Shown: positions 26,404 to 36,193, counted from the stretch's first letter. The stretch: 64,000 nt of DNA from UBA1672 sp050633325 (GCA_050633325.1 JBOEGH010000004.1:218139-282138), one strand, 5' to 3'. The notes: a model not told the origin generated them from the letters alone. Translations and numbers: made by a program.

Positions 26404-28986
26404 ATGAACTTTGATAAACTTACGGAAAAAACAAAGAGCTTTCTGCAAGAGGCGCAGACACTCGCTACGCGGCATTCTCATCAATCGTTGGAGCCAGAGC
26501 ATTTGCTGAAAGTTATGCTGGATGATTCAGACGCATTGGTGGCTAAGCTTGTCCGTGGATGTGATGGTGATTTGGTTAAGCTGAAAAACTCAATTGATTT
26601 AGCAATTTCAAAAATACCATCTGTTAGTGGTTCAGGTGCGGGGCAACTTAGGCTTTCTGGTGATTTAGGGAAGATTGTGGCCGATGCACAAACCGTAAGT
26701 GAAAAGGCCGGAGATCGCTTTGTTACGACTGAGCGGATTTTACAGGCCATGGTTATGGCGAAAAAAACTGATGTGTCAGGTTATCTGGAAGATGCAGGGG
26801 TATATGATGCGAAGTTGAATAAGGCTATTAACAGTGTACGTAAAGGGCGTACTGCTGATAGTGCTAATGCTGAGGATCAGTTTGATGCGTTAAATAAATA
26901 CGCGCAAGATTTAACAGAGGCCGCACGTAATGGTAAGTTAGATCCAATAATCGGGCGTGAAGAGGAAATAAGGCGTACAATTCAAGTTCTTTCACGCCGC
27001 ACTAAAAATAACCCTGTTTTAATCGGAGAGCCCGGCGTTGGTAAAACTGCAATTATCGAAGGATTGGCGCAAAGAATTATAAATGGTGACGTGCCTGAAT
27101 CGCTTAAAGACAAACGTTTGATGTCTCTTGATCTTGGGGCTTTGTTGGCTGGTGCAAAATTTAGAGGGGAATTTGAAGAGCGTTTAAAATCCGTAGTTGA
27201 TGAAATTGCCGCCGCCGAAGGTGAGATTATAATGTTCCTTGATGAATTGCACACATTGGTTGGAGCAGGTAAAAGCGAAGGATCAATGGATGCGTCCAAT
27301 ATGTTGAAACCTGCGTTGGCACGTGGAGAGTTGCACATGGTTGGTGCAACTACGTTAGATGAATATAGAAAGCATATTGAAAAAGATGCCGCACTTGCAC
27401 GGCGCTTTCAAACCGTATTTGTTAGTGAACCGACAGTAGAGGACACTATATCTATTCTACGTGGTTTAAAAGAAAAGTACGAGCTTCACCACGGTGTGCG
27501 TATTACGGATGCGTCAATTGTTTCTGCATCTACTTTGTCCGATCGTTATATTACGGATAGGTTCCTACCGGATAAGGCAATAGACTTGGTTGATGAGGCA
27601 TCATCGCGACTACGTATGCAAGTAGATAGCAAGCCTGAGGAAATTGACGAGCTTGACCGTCGCATTGTTCAGTTAAAAATAGAACGTGAAGCGTTAAAGA
27701 AGGAAAAGGACAAGGGGTCTAAAGATCGGTTAAAAAAGCTTGATGAAGAGTTAGGTGATCTAGAATCAAAATCTGCAGATTTAACGGGGCAATGGAAGGC
27801 GGAGAAAGAAAAGCTTAATGCCGGCCAACGCCATACAGAAAGTTTGGATAAGGCACGCAGTGAGTTAGAACAAGTGGAGCGTGAAGGTAATTGGGAAAAG
27901 GCTAGTGAGCTGAAATACTCTACTATTCCTGCGTTAGAGGAAAAGTTGAAGGCTGCTGCTGCGGATGATACGCAAAATATGATCAACGAAGAGGTCACAA
28001 GTGACGATATCGCCTACGTCGTTAGTAAGTGGACGGGAATTCCCGTAGATAAAATGATGGAAGGTGAGCGTGATAAGCTGCTTTCTATGGAAGATAAGCT
28101 TTCAGAGCGCGTGGTTGGTCAGGATGAGGCTGTTCGCTCTGTTGCCAATGCTATTCGACGTTCACGCGCAGGACTTCAGGCACCTAACAGGCCAATAGGG
28201 TCGTTCCTTTTCCTTGGGCCTACCGGTGTTGGTAAAACCGAATTAACTAAGGCTCTGGCTGAGTTTCTATTTGATGATGAAACTGCATTGTTGCGTTTGG
28301 ATATGTCTGAATATATGGAAAAACATGCCGTAGCGCGTATGATTGGTGCTCCTCCTGGTTATGTAGGTTATGAGGAGGGGGGAGCATTAACCGAATCTGT
28401 TCGTCGCAGGCCTTATCAAGTAGTATTATTTGATGAGATTGAGAAAGCGCACCCGGATGTGTTCAATGTGCTGTTGCAGGTCTTGGATGATGGACGCTTG
28501 ACAGATGGTCAGGGGCACACGGTTAATTTTAATAATACGCTTTTGATTATGACGTCGAATTTAGGTAGTGAATTTCTCGTTAACCAAAAGGATGGTGACG
28601 ATGTTGATCTGGTTCGTAATGACGTTATGAGTGTTGTACGTGCCAGCTTTAGGCCAGAATTTTTGAACCGTATTGATGAAACATTGTTGTTCTCAAGGCT
28701 TGGTCGTGAACAAATAGAGGGAATAGTAGATATACAATTGTCGTATTTACACGACTTGTTGCGCGCACAAGAAGTTAGTTTGTCTTTATCTGATAAGGCT
28801 AGGACATGGATTGCGGATAAGGGTTATGACCCTGTATATGGTGCGCGTCCGTTAAAGAGAACCATACAAGTGCATTTGCAAAATAGATTGGCTGAGCTAT
28901 TGCTTTCTGGTGACCTTTCTTCGGGGGCTGAGGTAAGTGTTGACATAAAAGACGACAAACTCAACTTCGTTATAAATAAACAATAG
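26404..28986 (+). CDS. clpB: ATP-dependent disaggregase ClpB
   Basis: ClpB pulls apart protein aggregates with DnaK. The 860-residue protein shows the whole plan. There is an N-terminal Clp domain, AAA-1 with Walker A GEPGVGKTA (near 204), and the M-domain coiled coil (about 405-530, LDRRIVQLKIEREALKKEKD). AAA-2 follows with Walker A GPTGVGKTE (near 605) and FDEIEKAHPDVFNVLLQVLDDGRLTD, then the C-terminal D2-small domain ending in YGARPLKRTIQVHLQNRLAELL. The length is normal. I saw no sigma-32-type promoter that I would call. Confidence 0.97.
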   Translation: MNFDKLTEKTKSFLQEAQTLATRHSHQSLEPEHLLKVMLDDSDALVAKLVRGCDGDLVKLKNSIDLAISKIPSVSGSGAGQLRLSGDLGKIVADAQTVSEKAGDRFVTTERILQAMVMAKKTDVSGYLEDAGVYDAKLNKAINSVRKGRTADSANAEDQFDALNKYAQDLTEAARNGKLDPIIGREEEIRRTIQVLSRRTKNNPVLIGEPGVGKTAIIEGLAQRIINGDVPESLKDKRLMSLDLGALLAGAKFRGEFEERLKSVVDEIAAAEGEIIMFLDELHTLVGAGKSEGSMDASNMLKPALARGELHMVGATTLDEYRKHIEKDAALARRFQTVFVSEPTVEDTISILRGLKEKYELHHGVRITDASIVSASTLSDRYITDRFLPDKAIDLVDEASSRLRMQVDSKPEEIDELDRRIVQLKIEREALKKEKDKGSKDRLKKLDEELGDLESKSADLTGQWKAEKEKLNAGQRHTESLDKARSELEQVEREGNWEKASELKYSTIPALEEKLKAAAADDTQNMINEEVTSDDIAYVVSKWTGIPVDKMMEGERDKLLSMEDKLSERVVGQDEAVRSVANAIRRSRAGLQAPNRPIGSFLFLGPTGVGKTELTKALAEFLFDDETALLRLDMSEYMEKHAVARMIGAPPGYVGYEEGGALTESVRRRPYQVVLFDEIEKAHPDVFNVLLQVLDDGRLTDGQGHTVNFNNTLLIMTSNLGSEFLVNQKDGDDVDLVRNDVMSVVRASFRPEFLNRIDETLLFSRLGREQIEGIVDIQLSYLHDLLRAQEVSLSLSDKARTWIADKGYDPVYGARPLKRTIQVHLQNRLAELLLSGDLSSGAEVSVDIKDDKLNFVINKQ

Positions 28987-29070
28987 GTGATGAATGGTCG
29001 AGAGTTGTTGTTATTTTTCCTGAAATTATGTACTCTCTTCAAGGCGTTACTTTTATTTTGGAGTATTAAT

Positions 29071-29727
29071 ATGACTTTTTCTAAACAAAACCTTTCTTTT
29101 CTTTCTCTTGTTGGCGCTATTGCCGTTTCAGGATGTGCTTACTCTCCTGCTGCGACTAGTCAAAAAGTCACTTTTCTTGCTCCTGATGTTGAAGGTGTTC
29201 ATTGTGATGTTTCCGTTGATGAGCGCGAGTACCATGTCGATCTTCCTGAGACTTTGGACATTAAAATGTCTTCGGATGGTATGAAGTTATCATGTATTAC
29301 TGATGATAACAGAGTGTTAGAGCAGGACTTCGCTCCTGATGTTACTACTCGTGCTGTATGGGGCGGGGCAAAGGCGTGGGATTATGATTCTGCTTCTACG
29401 TATAAATATCCATCTGTAGTGTCTTTAGATTTTTCAGGTATAGAGCCGCAAGAAGATATGTCTGTGCCTGCGGATGATATGAGTTCAGATGTTAAATCAG
29501 ATGTTAAAGAGGTTGAAAATGAGGTCGAGGATATGGCCGTGGAAACTGATAATGTCGAACCTAATGATGATCAAAATGTGAATGAAGGTAATCCTGTTGA
29601 CTTGCAGGAAGTTATTGATGATTTGGCGGAAGATCAAGAAAGACAAGCGGTTGATAATTCTGCAGATGAAGCTAAAGAAGTTTTAGAAGCAGAAACACAG
29701 CCGGTATCTATTTATCCTGGTCAGTAA
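29071..29727 (+). CDS. Acidic lipoprotein of unknown function
   Basis: From the ATG at 29071 (TTGGAG upstream) the 218-residue product has a lipoprotein signal with lipobox VSGC. A small beta-rich domain follows (about 30-110), then a very acidic, low-complexity tail (about 125-218). The longer frame back to 28987 would place a second hydrophobic stretch before the signal and has no ribosome binding site. I do not recognise the family. Confidence 0.65.
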   Translation: MTFSKQNLSFLSLVGAIAVSGCAYSPAATSQKVTFLAPDVEGVHCDVSVDEREYHVDLPETLDIKMSSDGMKLSCITDDNRVLEQDFAPDVTTRAVWGGAKAWDYDSASTYKYPSVVSLDFSGIEPQEDMSVPADDMSSDVKSDVKEVENEVEDMAVETDNVEPNDDQNVNEGNPVDLQEVIDDLAEDQERQAVDNSADEAKEVLEAETQPVSIYPGQ

Positions 29728-29751
29728 TTATTAAAATATTTGGATAGTATT

Positions 29752-31152
29752 ATGATTGATCGCAGATCCTTCTGTTTTTGTGGAATAGGGGGAAGTGGCA
29801 TGATGCCCCTTGCCGTCTTATTGCAAAAGTCAGGACATCTCATTGTTGGCTCTGATCGATCTTATGATCAAGGTAAAACACCTGAAAAATTTACAGCATT
29901 AAAAGATATTGGAATTAAGATATTACCACAAGATGGTTCCGCCGTTACCAGTGGCATCGATGTCTTGGTTGTGTCCAGTGCCATCGAAGATACGATACCC
30001 GATGTGAAATCCGCAAAAGATTTAGGTATTACTATTTTAACTCGTGGCCAACTATTGGCAGAACTGTTTAATAAGGCCAATGTTAATATAGCTGTTGCGG
30101 GAACTAGTGGAAAATCTACGGTCACAGGTATGGTTGCTACTATGTTATTTGAAATGGGAGAAGATCCTACTGTAGTTAACGGCGGAGAGATTCGTAATTT
30201 CCAAAACGAAGAAAAAGACAAATTTTCATCCATTCGTAAGGGACGCGAAGATTTGTTTGTTGCAGAGATGGATGAAAGTGATGGATCTATTGCTTATTAT
30301 AACCCGTCTATCGCGTTATTGAATAATATAGCGCTAGACCATAAAACCATGGCAGAGTTGGAGGAGTTATTTGGTGATTATCTGTCGCGTTCTGGTATGG
30401 CTGTAATTGTTAATTATGATGATCCGCGTGTAAAAAACCTGTGCGAGATGCGTTCAAGAACCCGTATTATCAGTTATGCTATTGATGATGAGTTTGCCAA
30501 TTTAGTTGCCTTTGATTTAGTGCCTAACGTGCATGGTATATCTTTTTCATTAAAAGCATATGGAAAGGTTTATCCTGTATCCTTGAAAGTTCCCGGGCGG
30601 CACAATGTTGAGAATGCTCTTGCTGCTTTGTCAGTTTGTTTTGCATTGGGTATGGATGCGGATTCTGCAATTGCGGGTATAGAATCATTTAGGGGTATTC
30701 ATCGCCGTATGGAATTTATAGGTACATATAAAGGTATCAGTGTTATTGATGATTTTGGACATAACCCTGATAAAATTTCTGCTAGTTTGAATTCCTTAAA
30801 GTCTTTTGATGGTCGTTTAATTGTTATGTTTCAACCACATGGCTTTGGCCCTATGCGCATGATGAGGAACGAGCTGGTTGACGCTTTTGCCGATAATTTG
30901 GGAAGGGATGATATTTTGTTAATGCCAGAGGCGTATTATGCCGGTGGAACAGTTGATAGGTCTGTGACCGCAAAGCACTTGATAGCTGATCTGGTTGACA
31001 AAGGTATAGGGGCAAGATGGTTTGCAACTCGTGATGAAATCATGCCCTATATAAAAGATAATGCGTCAGAGGGGGATCGCATTGTTATTATGGGTGCACG
31101 CGATGACACCTTGCACGTATTTGCGCAAGATGTTCTCAATTTATTTAAGTGA
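29752..31152 (+). CDS. Mur ligase family protein (MurC/Mpl type)
   Basis: The 466-residue protein has the three-domain Mur ligase layout. An N-terminal Rossmann motif GIGGSGM opens it. The central ATPase has GTSGKSTVTG (P-loop), EMDESDGS and ALLNNIALDHKTM, and the C-terminal domain has HRRMEFIG and DDFGHNPDKI. This resembles UDP-N-acetylmuramate ligases that attach L-Ala (MurC) or the tripeptide (Mpl, recycling). It lies outside a dcw cluster, so a recycling role like Mpl is more likely (inference). The ATG at 29752 is used rather than the TTG 12 nt before it. Confidence 0.78.
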   Translation: MIDRRSFCFCGIGGSGMMPLAVLLQKSGHLIVGSDRSYDQGKTPEKFTALKDIGIKILPQDGSAVTSGIDVLVVSSAIEDTIPDVKSAKDLGITILTRGQLLAELFNKANVNIAVAGTSGKSTVTGMVATMLFEMGEDPTVVNGGEIRNFQNEEKDKFSSIRKGREDLFVAEMDESDGSIAYYNPSIALLNNIALDHKTMAELEELFGDYLSRSGMAVIVNYDDPRVKNLCEMRSRTRIISYAIDDEFANLVAFDLVPNVHGISFSLKAYGKVYPVSLKVPGRHNVENALAALSVCFALGMDADSAIAGIESFRGIHRRMEFIGTYKGISVIDDFGHNPDKISASLNSLKSFDGRLIVMFQPHGFGPMRMMRNELVDAFADNLGRDDILLMPEAYYAGGTVDRSVTAKHLIADLVDKGIGARWFATRDEIMPYIKDNASEGDRIVIMGARDDTLHVFAQDVLNLFK

Positions 31153-31156
31153 TTTT

Positions 31157-32590
31157 TTACGCATAACGCTTTTCCAAAAATGCAAATATTGCGCGCATTC
31201 CTGTATCTGCGCCACCTTTGGGGCGGCCGGCTTTGCCATTTTGTTCCCACGCATAAACATCCATATGAAGCCACTCTATATCGTTATCTATGAATTCTTG
31301 AAGGAATAGGGCGGCGTTTGTTGCTCCTGCTCGGCCTGCTCCTGTACTGCTTATATCCGCGATTGGGCTGTCTAAATCTTTGCGGTATGGTTGCCAAAGA
31401 GGCAGTTGCCATACTGCATCATCTACTTCTTCTGTCGCTGATAGTTCTTGTATGTTTTGGGCTGTTTCATTGTTGTTACTAAACATTGCCGGTAAATCAT
31501 AACCAAGGGCAATTCTTGCCGCACCGGTAAGTGTGGCAAAATCGATTAATAGTTCAGGTTCTTCTTCACATGCATATGTTAATGCATCGGCTAAAACCAG
31601 TCTTCCTTCGGCATCAGTGTTTCCGACCTCAACAGTAATTCCTTTGCGACTGTTTATTATATCAGATGGACGATATGCATTGCCGGCAATTGAGTTTTCT
31701 ACGGCAGGTATCAGAACACGCAGTCTTATGGGTAGTTTTAGGCTCATGATCATATGTGCCAGACCAAGAACATGTGCAGATCCACCCATATCTTTTTTCA
31801 TTGTTAACATGAATTGCGAAGGTTTTATATCTAGTCCACCTGTGTCAAAGCATACCCCTTTGCCAACCAGAGTAACTTTAGGGTGATTTTCATCTCCCCA
31901 TGTGAAATCAAGTAAACGTGGTCTTCTTGTGCTGGCTTTGCCAACCTCGTAAATCATTGGGAAATTTTGATCTATTAATTCCTCATCCTTGGTTATTGAT
32001 AGTTTGGCTTTATGTCGTGAGGTTAATGTTTTCGTGGCTTCTTCAAGTTCATCAGGTCCCATATCATTTGCAGGTATGTTAACTAAATCACGTATAAAGC
32101 ATACCCCCTCAACATATGTTGTGACGCGCTTGTCGTTAATTTTGTTGTTTATAAGCAGTTTGGCTGCTTTGTGATCTTTGTCTTTTTTATAAAAGTCGAA
32201 TTTATATATTGATAATGCCCATCCAATATGCAGACGTTCTAACTGATCATTGTTTAATTTTTCACCTTCAATTGAAAAGCTGGTGTTTTTAAGGGTATCT
32301 TTTGAAAATGCGCTATTAATTGAGTTTTGAATTTTGCTGCCGTCTGTGAAGGATGCTTGCTTGCTTGTTCCTGCAATAATTTTGGTTATATTACTGGAAT
32401 CATTACGCTCTATTAATATTTGCCCTGACTTGGCAAAAAAACCTTGCTCTTCAGATAATGTCTTTAGATATGTGCTTTGTGTGACTATCCATGTGTCAAA
32501 ATCACCTTCGGTTACAATATCTATATTTAGGTGAGTTGAGTATTTTGAAGTTAGGTACGGATTAAAGAATTCTATATTTTTTGAAGGCAT
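31157..32590 (-). CDS. Leucyl aminopeptidase family (M17) metallopeptidase
   Basis: M17 enzymes remove N-terminal residues using two metal ions. The 477-residue protein carries VGKGVCFDTGGLDIKP (catalytic Lys and metal Asp), MKKDMGGSAHVLG, and the family signature NTDAEGRLVLADAL. The C-terminal catalytic domain covers about 165-477. The start at 32590 (MPSKNIEF) avoids an upstream extension with no support. The gene converges on the Mur ligase gene, with 4 nt between their stops. Confidence 0.9.
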   Translation of the reverse strand: MPSKNIEFFNPYLTSKYSTHLNIDIVTEGDFDTWIVTQSTYLKTLSEEQGFFAKSGQILIERNDSSNITKIIAGTSKQASFTDGSKIQNSINSAFSKDTLKNTSFSIEGEKLNNDQLERLHIGWALSIYKFDFYKKDKDHKAAKLLINNKINDKRVTTYVEGVCFIRDLVNIPANDMGPDELEEATKTLTSRHKAKLSITKDEELIDQNFPMIYEVGKASTRRPRLLDFTWGDENHPKVTLVGKGVCFDTGGLDIKPSQFMLTMKKDMGGSAHVLGLAHMIMSLKLPIRLRVLIPAVENSIAGNAYRPSDIINSRKGITVEVGNTDAEGRLVLADALTYACEEEPELLIDFATLTGAARIALGYDLPAMFSNNNETAQNIQELSATEEVDDAVWQLPLWQPYRKDLDSPIADISSTGAGRAGATNAALFLQEFIDNDIEWLHMDVYAWEQNGKAGRPKGGADTGMRAIFAFLEKRYA

Positions 32591-32775
32591 TGTGATCCTA
32601 GTATTTTTATGTTGCAAGATAGGGAGGGTTAAGTATATCAATCTATGTAGTACAATATATTATTGATTATTTGTTTGAAAGCTCATAATAACAATTGAAG
32701 AATATGTAAAATGTTTGTACACTGGAATAAATATTATAAAGCAATTAATAGCCATAATTTTAGCGGGATGAAACT

Positions 32776-34587
32776 ATGAGTGCCTTTAATGCGAGATTAC
32801 ACGATAAATTTCTTGAACATGCAAAAGATGTTAAGGCGCGATTCATTTTAGAAGCGCCCATGATGTGTATGGGAAAAGTTTCTATAGATGATATAGGTAC
32901 TGACATAGAAGAACCAGAAAAAGTTCAAGATGAAGATATATATAACGGTACTTATATCACTCCGCATGGTGGTTCTGCGCGCGTTGCATACCACAAAGAA
33001 ACAGATACGTTGTGCCTTATAGCATCTAAGACTGCGGTTAACCTTCGTGGAGAGAGAGAAGATGACGGGGGTATATCAGCAACGAAGGACGGTTTGTCAA
33101 AAAGCTATATAATTGGTGCATATAGAATCAAAGAGGACGGCAGTAATGTTGATAGGGTAAAGCTAAAGCTTCGTGAAGCTCTGCAAAGTTATGACCTGGA
33201 ATTAGGTAAGCGTGCGAAAAAACACTTTGGGCAGTTTGCTGCTAGTTTTAAGCAAGAACCTGTCGTTGGTGTTGATGCAAATGAGGTTAAGTTTACAGAG
33301 GTGTTTACTAATGGTTATGCGGCATATCTTGTTAGCCGTACACAAACTAAAGACGGTAATGATGTTAGTGAGAACTGTAATGTAAAGTTTTATGCTTCGG
33401 CCAAAAGGCATGACGGGCATTTTGTTCCTATGAGTTTTGATAGAGACTTATTTAATGCAGGTGTTTCCAAAATTTCTAAATCAATTGCAAAAGATAAAAC
33501 CTATATAGAGGCGCGTCACACAATAGATAGTCACTGGTCTGAGGTTTCCTCGCGTTTATGGGATCAAAAGCCACTATACGCAGAAGAGGGTTTAGGATTT
33601 AAACTTAAGAGTTGGCGTGCAGGGTTACAAAACTACGTTAATGAAAATGCAAAATCTGTATTTCCTACGGCTGCTGTTTCTGCGGGGGTATTTGCGAAAA
33701 ACCCTGCTTTAGGTTTTACTGCTGCTATTGGTTTTACTCTTGCGCATACAGTTATGCATAAAATGGCAGACGGTGGACTGCATGGTTTTTTACAAACATA
33801 CAATAAAGTTAAAGAGGCCAGAAAAAGGGTGAATATAGAGGATTACTCTTTTGATGAGGATGCGTCTGACTTCTTTAAAATACATAACAGCAATAACTTA
33901 AGCTCTGAAAAAATTGCGCCTAAGATGGATATGGATAGATTTTCTGCTGATGATTTTGCATTTCTGAACGCAGATCAATCAAAGCTTATGTATAACCATA
34001 CTGAGGTTGAGGACGGTCTACGTCCAGAGGATTTCCGCGCGTTTTTGCTGTTTGGTCATCAAAGAGGTTTTACATCTACACCAGCGTTGTTGGATCAATC
34101 GACACGTATTGATGCATTTCAAAATGGGGTTATGCGTGCAATGCATATTCAGCCTGATGGCAAAGTAGTTATACATGCGCAATATCAACCGAAGCTATGC
34201 ACTAACGAGAGCATGCGTCTTCCTGAGGTTTATGCGGATCAATTTGAAGGTGGCATTGTGCGTGTTGAATATGATCCAAAGGGTGAAAGCTTTAAAGACA
34301 GCGTTAAAGTGGAAAAGAATATCCCTCTTGGGCAGGTGGTCAAAGAGCTTTGTCATGTTCAGTTGTTTAGAGGCCAGCCTAATGCAAATGAGTATGTTAA
34401 GGACAGATCCAGAGATATTGCATCAAATCTGTTTGTTCCTGTTTCTGACGGCCACCAATTCGAAGATTATGACCCTGACGAGAATAGGAAACATGTTTTC
34501 ATGGGTGGTAGGCCTTTTGAAGTTCCTGATGCTGACGCTATATCCGGCGGCAGTTCAGCGGTAACATACAGAGAGTTTGATCAATAA
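32776..34587 (+). CDS. Large orphan protein, 603 residues
   Basis: I do not recognise this protein. It has no signal peptide. The sequence is charged and mixed alpha/beta. One moderately hydrophobic stretch (about 295-330: FPTAAVSAGVFAKNPALGFTAAIGFTLAHTVM) could insert in a membrane or form a buried hairpin. GGGATGAAACT precedes the ATG. It converges with another unrecognised gene 4 nt away (34592-35158). Size and architecture recall the 570-residue orphan at 51787-53499, but I see no clear shared motif. Confidence 0.6.
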   Translation: MSAFNARLHDKFLEHAKDVKARFILEAPMMCMGKVSIDDIGTDIEEPEKVQDEDIYNGTYITPHGGSARVAYHKETDTLCLIASKTAVNLRGEREDDGGISATKDGLSKSYIIGAYRIKEDGSNVDRVKLKLREALQSYDLELGKRAKKHFGQFAASFKQEPVVGVDANEVKFTEVFTNGYAAYLVSRTQTKDGNDVSENCNVKFYASAKRHDGHFVPMSFDRDLFNAGVSKISKSIAKDKTYIEARHTIDSHWSEVSSRLWDQKPLYAEEGLGFKLKSWRAGLQNYVNENAKSVFPTAAVSAGVFAKNPALGFTAAIGFTLAHTVMHKMADGGLHGFLQTYNKVKEARKRVNIEDYSFDEDASDFFKIHNSNNLSSEKIAPKMDMDRFSADDFAFLNADQSKLMYNHTEVEDGLRPEDFRAFLLFGHQRGFTSTPALLDQSTRIDAFQNGVMRAMHIQPDGKVVIHAQYQPKLCTNESMRLPEVYADQFEGGIVRVEYDPKGESFKDSVKVEKNIPLGQVVKELCHVQLFRGQPNANEYVKDRSRDIASNLFVPVSDGHQFEDYDPDENRKHVFMGGRPFEVPDADAISGGSSAVTYREFDQ

Positions 34588-34591
34588 AAAT

Positions 34592-35158
34592 TTAAGATCT
34601 TAATTCGTCATTCAATGTTGTAACGTTATAGTTTCCTTTGCCTTCTAATGCGCGCATTTCGGATTTGAAATCTTGCTCTATTGTTTCACATTGTACGCAA
34701 AACTGGTCGTATACATCTCTTGCTGTTTCCAATGATCCTGCATTTTGTATTTTTGTAAGGCTTCTAACTGTTTCCGGTAACTGTTTTGGTTGGGCATTAT
34801 CAGGGTTTACTTGCATAACCGCATTGTAAAGATCTTCTCCCAAACGAATCCTCTCATCTCTTATATTTCCTCCATGATTTATATATTCAACCATGAAGTC
34901 TGATATAACATCGCCTAATTCTGATTCATGATGTTTTGTGCATTCTTCTATTGTTTTGAATTGGGATAGGGTGGCGTTAAGTTCTTCTTCTCTTAGTTCT
35001 TTTTGACGCATTCTGAAGAACTCATTAGTCATGATGTCTTTTGTTGATCTTAATCCGTCGCTAGTGTTCTTAGATGCGTATAGACTGCTTAATTTGTCAC
35101 TAACTCTGTTTAGTCGTCCCATCGATGAGGGGTCATATGTGTCTAATTGAGTTCTCAT
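34592..35158 (-). CDS. Hypothetical helical protein, 188 residues
   Basis: The protein is highly charged and predicted mostly helical (for example RMRQKELREEELNATLSQFKTIEE), with no membrane segment and no motif I know. It is transcribed toward the 603-residue orphan. The tRNA gene lies about 100 nt upstream on the same strand. Confidence 0.55.
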   Translation of the reverse strand: MRTQLDTYDPSSMGRLNRVSDKLSSLYASKNTSDGLRSTKDIMTNEFFRMRQKELREEELNATLSQFKTIEECTKHHESELGDVISDFMVEYINHGGNIRDERIRLGEDLYNAVMQVNPDNAQPKQLPETVRSLTKIQNAGSLETARDVYDQFCVQCETIEQDFKSEMRALEGKGNYNVTTLNDELRS

Positions 35159-35255
35159 TCAAAACCTTTACCGTAAAGTTATGGTAATTCTAATGTATGA
35201 TTGGTTATCAATCAATAAAATTAAGCTGTGCTTGAAGAGTAATTTGATACCAAAG

Positions 35256-35332
35256 TGGTAGGCCAGGCCGGACTTGAACCAGCGACCAATCCGTTATGAG
35301 CGGATTGCTCTAACCAACTGAGCTACTGGCCC
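35256..35332 (-). tRNA. tRNA with CAU anticodon (Ile2 or elongator Met)
   Basis: The gene is 77 nt including an encoded CCA. The acceptor stem GGGCCAG/CTGGCCT begins with a G-U pair. The anticodon loop is CTCATAA between ATCCG and CGGAT, so the anticodon is CAU. The T arm is GCTGG-TTCAAGT-CCGGC. A CAU anticodon means Met, or Ile if TilS converts C34 to lysidine. The variable and T-arm region (TTGGTCGCTGGTTCAAGTCC) resembles tRNA-Ile2, but I cannot settle it. Confidence 0.93.
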
Positions 35333-35394
35333 CCCTTTGGATAACGGTGTTTATCGCTTATCTTTAAATGAAATGCAAGAGCAGAAAGAAATAA

Positions 35395-35422
35395 TTGACA
35401 TTTTTTCTTAAATCTATATAAA
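35395..35422 (+). promoter_or_regulatory. Sigma-70-type promoter of rpsD
   Basis: The -35 box TTGACA (35395-35400) and -10 box TATAAA (35417-35422) are 16 nt apart. The start site should fall near 35429, giving a leader of about 93 nt before rpsD. Confidence 0.75.
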
Positions 35423-35443
35423 ACTCAGCATTCCTGTGAAAGA

Positions 35444-35478
35444 GGGGAGGTTATCTCCCCCGTTGAAATTTATTTCAA
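35444..35478 (+). promoter_or_regulatory. Two-hairpin leader of rpsD
   Basis: GGGGAG (35444-35449) pairs with CTCCCC (35455-35460). TTGAAAT (35463-35469) then pairs with ATTTCAA (35472-35478). Both lie in the rpsD 5' leader, about 45 nt before the start codon. Ribosomal protein S4 often represses its own mRNA through leader structure, so this may be an autoregulatory element (inference). Confidence 0.5.
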
Positions 35479-35521
35479 ACCTGATCTGGTCTAGCGGGAC
35501 AATTTAAAAAGGAAAATCACC

Positions 35522-36139
35522 ATGAGTGGAAAAAGAGTTCAATCTAAACATAAATTAGATCGCCGTATCGGCGCAAATATTTGGGGTCGCCCAAAGTCAC
35601 CTTTTAACAAACGCCAAACCGGTCCGGGTATGCATGGTGCACGTCGTGCAAAGCCAACTGACTACGGTCTACAGTTATTTGCCAAGCAAAAGCTTAAAGG
35701 CTATTACGGTTCAATTGGTGAAAAGCAATTCCGTCGCTACTTTAAAGAAGCTACACGCCTTAAAGGTGATGCTGGTATGAACCTTATTGGTTTGCTAGAG
35801 CGTCGTTTGGACGCGGTTGTTTATCGTTCATTATTCGTTCCAACAGTATTTGCTGCGCGCCAGTTTGTTAATCACAAGCACGTAACAGTAAATGGTAAAG
35901 TTGTTAACATCCCATCTTATCAAGTTAAAGAAGGTGATGTGATTGAAGTTCGTGATGCATCGAAAAAAATTCCAATGGTTATTACATCAATTGATTCGGG
36001 TGAGAGAGAAGTGCCTGAATATCTTGAGGTAGACCTAAAAGCGTTGAAAACAACTTTCTTGCGTATTCCATCACTAGAAGATGTGCCATATCCGGTACAG
36101 ATGGAACCAAATCTTATCGTCGAATTTTATTCAAGATAA
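35522..36139 (+). CDS. rpsD: 30S ribosomal protein S4
   Basis: S4 nucleates 16S rRNA 5'-domain assembly. The 205-residue protein shows KHKLDRRIGANIWGR and the S4 RNA-binding domain (about 93-155: RRLDAVVYRSLF...ARQFVNHKHVTVNGKVVNIPSYQVKEGD). AAAAGGAAA lies before the ATG. It is monocistronic, with its own promoter and terminator. Its isolated position outside the alpha operon is common in Alphaproteobacteria. Confidence 0.97.
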   Translation: MSGKRVQSKHKLDRRIGANIWGRPKSPFNKRQTGPGMHGARRAKPTDYGLQLFAKQKLKGYYGSIGEKQFRRYFKEATRLKGDAGMNLIGLLERRLDAVVYRSLFVPTVFAARQFVNHKHVTVNGKVVNIPSYQVKEGDVIEVRDASKKIPMVITSIDSGEREVPEYLEVDLKALKTTFLRIPSLEDVPYPVQMEPNLIVEFYSR

Positions 36140-36165
36140 TAGTTGTTCTATTTATAATAATTTTA

Positions 36166-36193
36166 AAAGTCGCTCAATTTGGGCGGCTTTTTA
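36166..36193 (+). terminator. Rho-independent terminator of rpsD
   Basis: AGTCGCTC (36168-36175) pairs with GGGCGGCT (36181-36188), with two G-U pairs and a 5-nt loop. TTTTTATTT follows. It reaches the stop of the convergent TrmJ-like gene. Confidence 0.85.
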
